The translations under genes and the position numbers were made by a program. The notes under the pieces were generated by a model. It ran no database searches, was not told the origin of the DNA, and saw nothing but the letters and a program-made list of their open reading frames with translations. A stretch of DNA of 64,000 bases from JBBQFI01 sp038237805 (GTDB lineage: Bacteria; Verrucomicrobiota; Verrucomicrobiia; Chthoniobacterales; UBA10450), in assembly GCA_038237805.1 (NCBI GenBank), contig JBBRYI010000003.1, forward strand, positions 124,001 through 188,000, read 5' to 3'. Of this stretch, positions 26,128-34,477 are shown piece after piece (positions within the stretch are counted from its first letter, which is position 1; each line of letters starts with the position of its first letter).

Positions 26128-27558
26128 TCAGCCAGTTTTTTTCTGTTCGGTCCTCCGTCGTGATTGAAGCAGCGTGTATCCTTCGGCGCGCGCCACGTAG
26201 GTGGCGGCGGTAACATCACCGGCAACGTTTACGGTAGTACGACACATGTCGAGGAGACGATCGACCCCGAGGACAATCGCAATCAGCGCGGGATTTACTC
26301 CGACGGTAGCCAGCACTGCAATGATGAACGGAATCGATCCCGACGGTACACCCGCAGTGCCAATGCTGCCGAGGATCGCCAGGTAGACGACCGCGACCTG
26401 CTGGCCTAACGAGAGATGCACACCGGCCAATTGCGCGAGAAAAAGAACGGTTACGCCTTCATAAATGGCGGTGCCGTTTTGGTTCGCGGTCGCGCCGACG
26501 GTAAGGACAAAGCTGTTGATCGCCCGCGGGACGCCGAGGTTTTCTTCTGTCACGCGCAATGCCGTAGGCAGCGTTGCATTCGATGACGAAGTCGAGAAGG
26601 CGGTGAGGATGATCGTTTTGATCCGACGAAAGAAATCGATCGGGGAAAGACGTGAGAGCAAAGCAACCGAAAGCGAGTAAACGCCGAACATCTGCAGACT
26701 AAGCCCGATGAGCACGGTGGCGACGAATCACGCCAATGCGCTGAGCAGATCGAGTCCGAAACGCGCGGTATTATTAAAGAGCAAACATGCCACTGCATAG
26801 GGCGCGAACTTCATCGCCATGTCGATGATCTTGGCGGTGATTTCGTAGAGCGCTTGTAAACCTCGGAGAAATGGCGCGGACACAGAAGTCGGCACCAGCG
26901 TTGTCGCAATACCAAGCGCGAGCGCAAAAAACATCAGCTGGAGTATGTTGGGCGGATCGCTCGCGACGGCGGCGATCGGATTTGCGGGCACAATGGATTT
27001 TACGATTTGAACGACGGCGGAATCTTTGTTTGCCGTCGCGGTCTTGCCCGCTTCCTCCAGCTGCTTACTCGCCGCGAGCGCGTAACGCTGTTCGATTTTG
27101 GCGCGACTAGCGGCATCGACACGTTCACCGGGGCGAATGATGTTGGCCAGCGTTAGCCCAATAACAACAGAGATGGTGGAGATGACTAACGAGTAAAGAA
27201 GAGCGCGCAGACCAACGCGGCCGATCTTGCGGATGTCGCCGAGGCCGGAGATGCCGACGACGAGCGAAGAAAGAACCAACGGCACTACGATCATCAAGAG
27301 CAGACGCAGAAAGAGCTGACCGACAGGTTCGGTGACATTTGAAATCACCCACTGCACGCGTGGATCCTCTCCGCCGAGAAATGTATCGGCGAGCAGTCCG
27401 GCGCCGACGCCGACCCCGAGTCCGATCAGAATCCGCGTGTGAAGCGGAAAGCCTTTTGGTTTGTCGGGAGTTTTGTCATCCAGATCTGTGGTTGTTTCCT
27501 TTTCGAAAAAATGTGGCGCGGGATCGAGGCGTTTAGGATTTGGCTCGTCCCTCTTCAT
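26128..27558 (-). pseudogene. Sodium:dicarboxylate symporter interrupted by an in-frame TGA
   Basis: From ATG 27558, a cytoplasmic tail leads into a DctA/GltP-family (DAACS) transporter: eight hydrophobic segments, with VGQLFLRLLLMIVVPLVLSSL typical of helix 2-3 of the family. A TGA at 26728-26730 ends the first 276 residues in the middle of a helix (LLSALA then stop). The next frame-matched codons continue the helix (FVATVLIGLSLQMFG) and the family core to 26128, including the NATLPTALRVTEENLG motif, the re-entrant loop region. The expected residue at the stop is probably Trp. As written the transporter is broken. Octamer copy at 26405. Confidence 0.82.
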
Positions 27559-27574
27559 CGCTTCGTGCAGCGAA

Positions 27575-28492
27575 TCAGAACGCCCACTTTCTGGGCAGCT
27601 TCTGTTTGACCGTTTCAACCGGCTCAAACAAATCGCCGAGCTTCTTCACGCGAGTTAATACTTGATCGGATGTGAACGTAAGAAGCTTCGTATTCTTCTT
27701 TTTTAGAGCAGCTTCGACTTCATTCCAGGTCACGGGGGTTGAAACCGTGGGCCGTTCCTTGGCGCGCAACGAGTAAACACAAATCGTCGTCTTATGTTCG
27801 TCGTTTTGGCTCCAATCGACGAAGATTTTTCCGGTCCGCAGCGCTCGCGCCATTTTCGAAGTAACCAGCTTAGGGTGCTCACGTTCCAGATGCTCGGCCA
27901 AAGCGCGCGAGAGATCTTTGGTCTGGTCGAAAGTGACAGGTGTATTGAGCGGGCAATAAACTTGAAGGCCCTTGGACCCGCTGGTTTTCGCGAACGATTT
28001 CAGTTTCATTTCGCCTAACAAGTCGCGCAGCCAGATTCCCACCTGGCAACATTGCACGATGTCAGCGGGCGCGCCGGGATCGAGATCGAAGACCATCATC
28101 GTCGGACGGGCGACGTTGCTTTTACGCGCGAGCGAGGTGTGCAGCTCGAGATCGGCCAGGTTCGCTGCCCACACGAGCGTCGGGAGATCCTGCGCGAGAC
28201 AATAATCCATGATGCGATTATTGCCTTCGCTCCATACTTTCGCCGTGCGCACCCACTTCGGCCGATGCGCTGGACAGTTTTTCTCGTAAAAGAATTCGCC
28301 CTCCACGCCGTTCGGATAACGCTTCATCGTCAGCGGGCGATCTTTCAAATGTGGCAGCAGCACAGGCGCGATCCGGATGTAATAATCGATCACCTGGCCT
28401 TTGGTGAAGCCGGCCTTGGGATAAAGGACCTTGTTCAGGTTAGAAACGGCGAGTTTCTTCCCTTCGACGATTAATTCGGCTTTTTGGCTCAT
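27575..28492 (-). CDS. LigD-type DNA polymerase/primase domain protein
   Basis: 305 residues, matching a free-standing polymerase domain (LigD-Pol, archaeo-eukaryotic primase superfamily) of the bacterial non-homologous end-joining system. It fills gaps and adds nucleotides at broken ends, often with ribonucleotides. Seen: VLYPKAGFTKGQVIDYY at the N-terminus, the metal-binding FDLDPG at about 139-144, SGSKGLQVYCPL, and the later SKMARALRTGKIFVDWSQND. No ligase or phosphoesterase domain is fused, and no ligase gene is nearby. Ku is encoded at 41416-42252. Confidence 0.93.
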   Translation of the reverse strand: MSQKAELIVEGKKLAVSNLNKVLYPKAGFTKGQVIDYYIRIAPVLLPHLKDRPLTMKRYPNGVEGEFFYEKNCPAHRPKWVRTAKVWSEGNNRIMDYCLAQDLPTLVWAANLADLELHTSLARKSNVARPTMMVFDLDPGAPADIVQCCQVGIWLRDLLGEMKLKSFAKTSGSKGLQVYCPLNTPVTFDQTKDLSRALAEHLEREHPKLVTSKMARALRTGKIFVDWSQNDEHKTTICVYSLRAKERPTVSTPVTWNEVEAALKKKNTKLLTFTSDQVLTRVKKLGDLFEPVETVKQKLPRKWAF

Positions 28493-28533
28493 CTCTTTAA
28501 TGACTACGCGATTGTTTGCGGGCTTACTCGCTG

Positions 28534-28612
28534 GGTCATTCCAAGCAAAGCGAGGAACCCCGCGAATACTGCTTTCGTGAGGTCCTTCGCTGACGCTCAG
28601 GATGACAGATGT
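28534..28612. repeat. REP-B element
   Basis: TGGGTCATTCCAAGCAAAGC and GAGGAACCCC, with the inverted phrase GACGCTCAGGATGACA at 28594-28609, form a long loose stem between LigD-Pol and lpxK. Confidence 0.55.
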
Positions 28613-28615
28613 GTG

Positions 28616-29806
28616 TTACGAAAAGAATCTTTCGGGGGTGAGCATCGGTTGGGGCTGGCAGATGCGCGCTACGAAGTGTTCCCAGCTTTCGTGACCGCTT
28701 AGGATCTCGATCTCCACTCGGAGAAAATAAATCGGGACCTGCACATTCGTTAGGCGCGGAAAACGGACGGCGTCTTTCTCCGTCGTCACGATCATCTCCA
28801 GATCGCGGCGAATGCAGCGACTGATGAAACTCTGGAGCTCGGCCTCACTGTAGCGGTGATGATCGAGATAACGCTTCGCCAACTCAATGCGCGCTCCAAG
28901 TTTGCGCAGACCTTCCTCGAAACTGTCGGGAGCGGCAATCCCGCAGAGGGAACCAATAAAAGTATCGTGTAATCTCTCGAGCGGCAGTCGCTCCCCTGTG
29001 ACGACGTTTTGCAGGTGGAGGGGCCGGTGCGCACATTCGATAATCTCCGCGGTGCGGTTGTAGCGACGGATGCGTTCGAACAACTTGTCGTTAGGCTCGC
29101 CCGTGCTCTTGGTGATAAAGACATAACTGGCCCGGCGTAAATTGCGCGGTGGCTCGCGCAGCGTGCCGCGCGGCAGAAGGAATTCATTTCCGAAGGGCGC
29201 TTGCCGGTCGATCAGGACGATGTCGAGGCGATGCTTTAGATGAAGATATTGCAAGCCGTCGTCGAGCAGGAGCGTGTCCGCTTTCATCCGGCCAATCGCG
29301 TGCAGCCCGCTCTTCACGCGATCCTTGTCCACGAGAACGATCACGTCCTTCAAATTGTTTGCGAGCATGTAAGGCTCATCGCCTGCCGTGAGCGAATCGA
29401 GCAGAAGCGATTTGCCATCGGAAACAATGCGCGGCGGTGTGAAATCTTTTTGTCGAATCCGATCGAGCAAGCTTCTTTTGCTCGGACGCGGCACGCTCTT
29501 GTATCCGCGACTGAGAATGGCGACGCGCCGTCCCCCACTCTGCAACGCGCGCGCAATCTTTTCCACGATCGGCGTCTTCCCAGTTCCGCCGACAGTTAAA
29601 TTGCCAATGCTAATGACGAGACAACCAAGCGTGCGCTCCCGGAGAATCCGCTTTCGATAAAGGAAGAGGCGCAACTGCACGAGACGTTCGTAAATAAACG
29701 AGAGGGCGTAGAGCAGACCGCGCAGAAACATGGCGCGAACGCCGTGGCGACGTTCGAGGATTACATCGATCGCGAACTGTTCGAGATTTTCAAGCGAACG
29801 ACCCAT
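28616..29806 (-). CDS. lpxK: Tetraacyldisaccharide 4'-kinase
   Basis: 396 residues. It phosphorylates the 4' position of the lipid A precursor at the inner membrane. An N-terminal membrane-associating helix (about 24-50) precedes the Walker A motif GNLTVGGTGKTPIVEK (GGTGKT at 73-78); the substrate-binding LLDDGLQYLHL and VLIDRQAPFGNEFLLPRG segments follow. The start MGRSLENLEQFAIDVILERR fits verrucomicrobial LpxK proteins, which have this lead before the helix. The stop lies one base before the thrB end. Octamer copies at 28747 and 29088. Confidence 0.95.
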   Translation of the reverse strand: MGRSLENLEQFAIDVILERRHGVRAMFLRGLLYALSFIYERLVQLRLFLYRKRILRERTLGCLVISIGNLTVGGTGKTPIVEKIARALQSGGRRVAILSRGYKSVPRPSKRSLLDRIRQKDFTPPRIVSDGKSLLLDSLTAGDEPYMLANNLKDVIVLVDKDRVKSGLHAIGRMKADTLLLDDGLQYLHLKHRLDIVLIDRQAPFGNEFLLPRGTLREPPRNLRRASYVFITKSTGEPNDKLFERIRRYNRTAEIIECAHRPLHLQNVVTGERLPLERLHDTFIGSLCGIAAPDSFEEGLRKLGARIELAKRYLDHHRYSEAELQSFISRCIRRDLEMIVTTEKDAVRFPRLTNVQVPIYFLRVEIEILSGHESWEHFVARICQPQPMLTPERFFS

Positions 29807-29807
29807 G

Positions 29808-30656
29808 TCAATTGCGGAATGGCACGATGCGCGCGCCGTGGTTATCGGCCGTGGTTACTATACTGCGCGCACTCGTTAGGCGGGAAGCACGCAACATTGC
29901 AGCGGCGACTTTTTCTGGTGCGGATAAGGTCACGCAGATGATCGTTGAGCCCGACCCGCTCAGAAATCCTCCCAGTGCTCCCGCCTTTTCGCCGGCCCGA
30001 ACAACATCGTCAAAGAACGGAAGGAGTTTCTTCCGATACGGTTGATGAATGTAATCAACGAATGTTCCCCGCAGTTTCTCATAATCGCGCGACACCATCG
30101 CGGCAGTGATGGTGCAGGCAGCGGCACAGGATTTTACAGCATCGCCGTGAGGGATACGGACCGGAAGCAGGCGTCTTGCATCGCGCGTCGAGATTTCCAG
30201 ATTTGGAATTAGCAGAACGAATTTAAGTCGGGGAGATACAATGAAACGTTGCAACCGTGAGGCAGATCCAACGGCAAAACCACCGAACTCGGCAGGAGCG
30301 ACATTGTCGGGGTGATGTTCCAATTCAGCGGCGAGCGCAAAGACTTGCTGCCGGTTGAGACGTTTGCGCGCGAGAAGATTGAGGCCGTGTAAAATTCCCA
30401 ATCTGACGGTAGCGCTGCCGCCGAGTCCACGGCATTTCGGAACATCGCCCGTGACGTTGCAGGAGAAGGCGAATGATTTATGTCGCGCACGACTGAAGAA
30501 TAATTGCGCCGTTTCACGAATGAGCGGATCGCCTTTCGTTTTTTGATTTCGCGCGGTCGTTATAAAATTGTAAAGCCGCAGCGCGACTCCCAAACAATCG
30601 AAACCCGGTCCAAGGTTTGATGTGCTGGCAGGGACACGAACGGTGACTTGTCGCAT
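29808..30656 (-). CDS. thrB: Homoserine kinase
   Basis: 282 residues from ATG 30656. GHMP kinase fold: VRVPASTSNLGPGFDCLG at the N-terminus, the ATP-binding motif PKCRGLGGSATVRLG, and the C-terminal GALGGFLSGSGSTIIC loop. It phosphorylates homoserine in threonine synthesis. The longer open frame from 30728 overlaps the divergent methyltransferase gene and lacks family sequence. Octamer copy at 29873. The lpxK and thrB genes lie end to end on the same strand and may be co-transcribed. Confidence 0.93.
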   Translation of the reverse strand: MRQVTVRVPASTSNLGPGFDCLGVALRLYNFITTARNQKTKGDPLIRETAQLFFSRARHKSFAFSCNVTGDVPKCRGLGGSATVRLGILHGLNLLARKRLNRQQVFALAAELEHHPDNVAPAEFGGFAVGSASRLQRFIVSPRLKFVLLIPNLEISTRDARRLLPVRIPHGDAVKSCAAACTITAAMVSRDYEKLRGTFVDYIHQPYRKKLLPFFDDVVRAGEKAGALGGFLSGSGSTIICVTLSAPEKVAAAMLRASRLTSARSIVTTADNHGARIVPFRN

Positions 30657-30673
30657 GGGATCGATGAGCAAAA

Positions 30674-31696
30674 GTGAATGACGCCGCCGCGCCCCCGCCA
30701 ATACTAGCGCGCGGGATTTGGCGGGCAAGACGGCACGAACCGGTTTCCCATTTGCAAGTTTCGCCTAACTTGTCCACTCCCGTGAAAACATCCATTTGGA
30801 TCGATCGCGAAGAGGTGCGCGCTTTCGCCGACGAAGGAACGGATGCACATCGCCTCTGCACTTACGGTGACGGATGGGTGGAACGTTTCGCCGGCGACGT
30901 TCTCGTTTCCTACCAAAACGAAATCGCGAAAGAACGCCTAACCACTGAGCTTTGCTTGTGGGCGCTGGACTGCGACTTCAAACTCGGCCGGATTTTCGGA
31001 CGTTATCTTCCGAAACGAAATGCCGAACGTGACCCACCGGTTCTGTTGATGGGTGACGCGGACACGAATCTGCAAAGTATGGCGACCGAATGTCAGCTCC
31101 GCTACGGCATCGATTTCTCGGCCGGTTACTCGGTTGGTCTCTTTATCGATCAACGTGGGAACCGACAATTTGTCCGGCGCAGCGCACCGAAGAAATTGCT
31201 TAATTGCTTTGCCTACACTTGTTCGTTTGCCGTTGCCGCGGCCAGCGCCGGGGCAACAACAGTGAATATCGATCTCTCGAAAAAATCGCTCGCGCGCGGC
31301 CGGGAAAATTTCGCGCTCAACAGTCTGCCGACCAGCGATCATCAATTTTACGCCGACGATGTTTTTGAAATTCTGCCGCGACTGGCGCGGCGCGGAGAAA
31401 AGTTCGATATCATCATTCTCGATCCCCCAACCTTCTCGCGTTCGTGGCGCGGAAAAACATTTCAGGTGGAACGCGATTTTGAACCGCTGCTGTTGATGGC
31501 TTTGGATCTGGCTGAAAGAGAAGGCCGCGTTTTGCTTTCGACCAATTGTGCGACCCTGAACGAGCGCGCCCTCGAAGTGATGGGTCGCTTTTGCCTCAAG
31601 AGCTCACGCCGCGCGGGAAGTTTTCATCGCGAGCCGCCTTTGCCAGACTTTCCACCGCGAACCGGCGCGACGACCATGTGGTTAACTTTGCGGTGA
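30674..31696 (+). CDS. SAM-dependent RNA methyltransferase, RlmI-like
   Basis: 340 residues at most. The C-terminal half has the Rossmann MTase pattern of the RlmI/RlmK group: LNCFAYTCSFAVAAASAGA (motif I region), NIDLSKKSLARGRENF, and the catalytic-loop motif IILDPPTFSRS. These enzymes make m5C in 23S rRNA. Start unclear: GTG 30674 is used here but the first 35 residues look untypical, and GTG 30782 (304 residues) is the main alternative. It diverges from thrB with a 17-base gap if the long start is right. No PUA domain is evident, unlike E. coli RlmI. Confidence 0.85.
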   Translation: MNDAAAPPPILARGIWRARRHEPVSHLQVSPNLSTPVKTSIWIDREEVRAFADEGTDAHRLCTYGDGWVERFAGDVLVSYQNEIAKERLTTELCLWALDCDFKLGRIFGRYLPKRNAERDPPVLLMGDADTNLQSMATECQLRYGIDFSAGYSVGLFIDQRGNRQFVRRSAPKKLLNCFAYTCSFAVAAASAGATTVNIDLSKKSLARGRENFALNSLPTSDHQFYADDVFEILPRLARRGEKFDIIILDPPTFSRSWRGKTFQVERDFEPLLLMALDLAEREGRVLLSTNCATLNERALEVMGRFCLKSSRRAGSFHREPPLPDFPPRTGATTMWLTLR

Positions 31697-31743
31697 AATT
31701 TTGGGACGCGCAAGGAGCGGTCATAATCCGAAGGTTAGGTAAC

Positions 31744-32025
31744 ATGGACAAAGAGTTTACAGCGATCCCGGACGATCTTACGGAGCGGACGCTCCGTTAC
31801 ACCAAAGGCGAATTTGAGCGCGTGCTCCAGCAAACGGAGGATTACGTGCGGGAAAAGCCGACGCAGTCGATGCTCTATGCGCTCCTTGCTGGATTTATTC
31901 TTAATCGGTTGCCGATTGGGAGGATTCTCAGCGGTGTGGTGCGGCTAATGTTAATCGCGTTGAAGCCCGCGGTTCTGATTTACGGTGCGAGCAAACTTTA
32001 CAAGGCATCACAGAACGAAAATTGA
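31744..32025 (+). CDS. Small membrane protein, YqjD/ElaB-like
   Basis: 93 residues from ATG 31744. A charged helical N-terminal part with TERTLRYTKGEFERVLQQTEDYVREKP is followed by two hydrophobic segments (about 46-61 and 65-80) and a short basic tail. The layout and the EDYVREKPTQSMLYALLAGF phrase resemble the DUF883/ElaB-YqjD family, inner-membrane proteins that tether ribosomes in E. coli; resemblance only. A longer frame beginning at 31546 overlaps the methyltransferase gene and is rejected. Confidence 0.7.
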   Translation: MDKEFTAIPDDLTERTLRYTKGEFERVLQQTEDYVREKPTQSMLYALLAGFILNRLPIGRILSGVVRLMLIALKPAVLIYGASKLYKASQNEN

Positions 32026-32030
32026 TTTTC

Positions 32031-32114
32031 TGTAGCGGCGGTCTGCGACCGTCGCACTTGTGGCTGGCGCACGGCGACCCTGTTCAGAAAGCGACGGTCC
32101 TAGACCGCCGCTAC
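32031..32114. repeat. REP-A inverted pair
   Basis: TGTAGCGGCGGTCTGCGACC at 32031 and the inverted copy GGTCCTAGACCGCCGCTACA ending at 32114, separated by about 40 bases. Confidence 0.85.
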
Positions 32115-32118
32115 AGGA

Positions 32119-32328
32119 TCAACTATCCAGCGTGAAGCCGATGTTAATCGTGACCTGCCAATGGTCGACTTTGTTGTCCTCGATGTAGCCCCGCGTTTCA
32201 GTCACTTCGAACCAGCGCATATTGCGAATCGTCTTTCCCGCCCGCGCCAGAGCATTTGTTACTGCGTCCTCGATGCTCGTAGGCGAGGAACCGACCAACT
32301 CGATCTTTTTGTAAACGTGATCACTCAT
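32119..32328 (-). CDS. Dodecin
   Basis: 69 residues, full length for the family. Dodecins are flavin-binding proteins forming hollow dodecamers that store FMN/riboflavin or coenzyme A. Family pattern seen: MSDHVYKKIELVGSSPTSIEDAV at the start, then NALARAGKTIRNMRWFEV with the conserved Trp that stacks on flavin, and the closing VDHWQVTINIGF. It diverges from acetyl-CoA synthetase, about 96 bases apart. Confidence 0.93.
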   Translation of the reverse strand: MSDHVYKKIELVGSSPTSIEDAVTNALARAGKTIRNMRWFEVTETRGYIEDNKVDHWQVTINIGFTLDS

Positions 32329-32424
32329 GGCTCATTCTCTGGCGATCCTGTTGGACAATACAACTGAAAAGGACCGACAAGTTCCTTGAGCAACCGCGCC
32401 GGGATGGCTAGCGTGACCAATCCA

Positions 32425-34368
32425 ATGGAGACAAACATCGAGTCCCATCTGGTCGAGACGCGCGTTTTCGAGCCGGACAAATCTTTTGCCAAGAAGGCGG
32501 AGATCAAAAGTTTGGCGAAGTATCGAAAGCTCTACCGCAAATCGATAGAAAACCCCGATAATTTTTGGGCGAAAGAAGCTCGCGAGCTCGAATGGCAGGA
32601 GCGCTGGACAAAAGTTTTCACCTGGCGCGCACCGTTTGCGAAATGGTTTGTCGGCGGGAAACTCAACGTTTCGGAAAATTGTCTCGATCGGCATTTGAAA
32701 GGCCGTAACCGAAATAAGGCGGCGATCATTTGGGAAGGCGAGCCTGGCGAGAAGCGCACAATTACTTACCAGCAACTGCATCGCGATGTTTGCCGATTCG
32801 CGAATGTGCTGAAGCGAAATGAAATTCGCAAAGGCGATCGCGTGATCATTTACATGCCGACGATTCCGGAAACGGCTGTCGCGATGCTGGCATGTGCGCG
32901 CATTGGCGCCGTGCATTCGGTTGTTTTCGGTGGTTTCAGTGCGGATAGCATTCGCGATCGCATTGCCGATTGCGGTGCCGTCGCAGTCATCACCGCGGAT
33001 GGCGGTTATCGGCGTGGCGCGATTGTTCCATTAAAGAAAAATGTCGATGACGCCCTTCACGGGGAGACGACGATCAAGCGTGTCATCGTTTTCCGGCGCG
33101 CTGGTAATGACATTCACATCGAAGAAGGTCGCGACGTGTGGTGGCATCGCGAACTGGAGTACGTCGACGCGAATTGTCCGCCCACACCGCTCGATAGCGA
33201 GCACCCGCTTTACATTCTATATACCAGCGGCTCGACCGGAAAACCGAAAGGGATTCTGCACACGACCGGCGGTTACCTGGTCGGAATTTACACGACGACA
33301 AAATACGTCTTCGATCTTCACGATCGCGATATTTTTTGGTGCACGGCTGATGTGGGTTGGGTGACCGGACACAGCTATGTGGTTTATGGTCCACTCGCGA
33401 ATGGTGCGACGACGTTGATGTATGAAGGCGCGCCGAATTGGCCGGAACCGGATCGTTTCTGGCGCATTATCGAGGAACATGGCGTTAACATTCTCTACAC
33501 CGCGCCGACTGCGATTCGCGCTTTCATTCGTTGGGGCGACGAATGGGTAAAGAAGCATGATCTGTCATCTTTGCGTTTACTCGGTTCGGTTGGCGAGCCG
33601 ATCAATCCGGAAGCGTGGATGTGGTATCACGAAAAGATCGGCGGTGGCCGTTGCCCAATCGTGGACACATGGTGGCAAACTGAAACGGGCGCGATCATGA
33701 TCACGCCTTTGCCGGGCGCGACTCCAACGAAACCGGGAAGCGCAACATTGCCATTCTTTGGCGTGGACGCCGCCGTGGTGGATGATAACGGAAACGAAGT
33801 CGGGCCGAATGTCGGCGGGAAATTAATCATCCGACGACCCTGGCCTTCGATGTTGCGCACGATCTACGGCGACAAGGAACGTTACCAACAACAATATTGG
33901 AGCCAATTTAAAGGACGATACTTCACCGGCGATGGTGCGCGCCGCGACGAAGACGGATATTTTTGGATCGTCGGCCGGATTGATGATGTGCTCAACGTTG
34001 CCGGTCATCGATTAGGAACTTCGGAAATCGAAAGTGCACTCGTTAGCCACGGACACGTGGCGGAAGCGGCGGTGGTCGGTCGACCGGACGAGGTCAAGGG
34101 ACAAGCTGTAGTCGCCTTTGTCACACTTAAGAGTGGAGTGGAGGCGAATTCGTCGTTGAAAACAGACCTGCGCAATCATGTTGGCGTGCACATTGGGGCG
34201 ATCGCCAAACCTGACGAAGTCCGCTTCGCCGAAGCTTTGCCAAAGACCCGCAGCGGAAAAATCATGCGACGCCTGCTCAAAGAAATCGCAAGCGGAAACA
34301 CCGTCACCGGCGATACGACGACGCTGGAAGATTTCAGCGTTCTCGCGAAATTGAGCGAAGAAGAATAA
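32425..34368 (+). CDS. acs: Acetyl-coenzyme A synthetase
   Basis: 647 residues from ATG 32425 (alternatives 32386 and 32404). It activates acetate to acetyl-CoA through an acetyl-AMP intermediate. The adenylation motif YILYTSGSTGKPKGILHTTG, the TADVGWVTGHSYVVYGPL region, DTWWQTETGA and the C-terminal GRIDDVLNVAGHRLGTSEIE are intact. The acetylatable lysine is in KTRSGKIMRR near the C-terminus, so activity may be controlled by lysine acetylation as in Salmonella Acs. Immediately followed by a REP-A pair. Confidence 0.96.
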   Translation: METNIESHLVETRVFEPDKSFAKKAEIKSLAKYRKLYRKSIENPDNFWAKEARELEWQERWTKVFTWRAPFAKWFVGGKLNVSENCLDRHLKGRNRNKAAIIWEGEPGEKRTITYQQLHRDVCRFANVLKRNEIRKGDRVIIYMPTIPETAVAMLACARIGAVHSVVFGGFSADSIRDRIADCGAVAVITADGGYRRGAIVPLKKNVDDALHGETTIKRVIVFRRAGNDIHIEEGRDVWWHRELEYVDANCPPTPLDSEHPLYILYTSGSTGKPKGILHTTGGYLVGIYTTTKYVFDLHDRDIFWCTADVGWVTGHSYVVYGPLANGATTLMYEGAPNWPEPDRFWRIIEEHGVNILYTAPTAIRAFIRWGDEWVKKHDLSSLRLLGSVGEPINPEAWMWYHEKIGGGRCPIVDTWWQTETGAIMITPLPGATPTKPGSATLPFFGVDAAVVDDNGNEVGPNVGGKLIIRRPWPSMLRTIYGDKERYQQQYWSQFKGRYFTGDGARRDEDGYFWIVGRIDDVLNVAGHRLGTSEIESALVSHGHVAEAAVVGRPDEVKGQAVVAFVTLKSGVEANSSLKTDLRNHVGVHIGAIAKPDEVRFAEALPKTRSGKIMRRLLKEIASGNTVTGDTTTLEDFSVLAKLSEEE

Positions 34369-34371
34369 GCC

Positions 34372-34457
34372 TGTAGCGGCGGTCTGCGACCGGCGCATTT
34401 TTTGCTGAACGCGACATGCTCGACAGAAATAGTGCGACGGTCATAGACCGCCGCTAC
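34372..34457. repeat. REP-A inverted pair
   Basis: TGTAGCGGCGGTCTGCGACC at 34372 and the inverted copy GACGGTCATAGACCGCCGCT near the end at 34457, 40 bases apart. Confidence 0.85.
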
Positions 34458-34477
34458 AATTCAGATAGCCTTATCTC

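Noticed and set aside
8665..26730. TGA recoded as Trp or selenocysteine
   Set aside because: Many genes in the window end at TGA in normal position (for example accD at 6287-6289 and the DUF362 gene at 57114-57116) and use TGG for Trp; no SECIS-like hairpin is obvious after the two internal TGA codons.
31546..31743. Upstream extension of the 31744 membrane protein
   Set aside because: It overlaps the end of the RNA methyltransferase in another frame; ATG 31744 gives a normal small protein.
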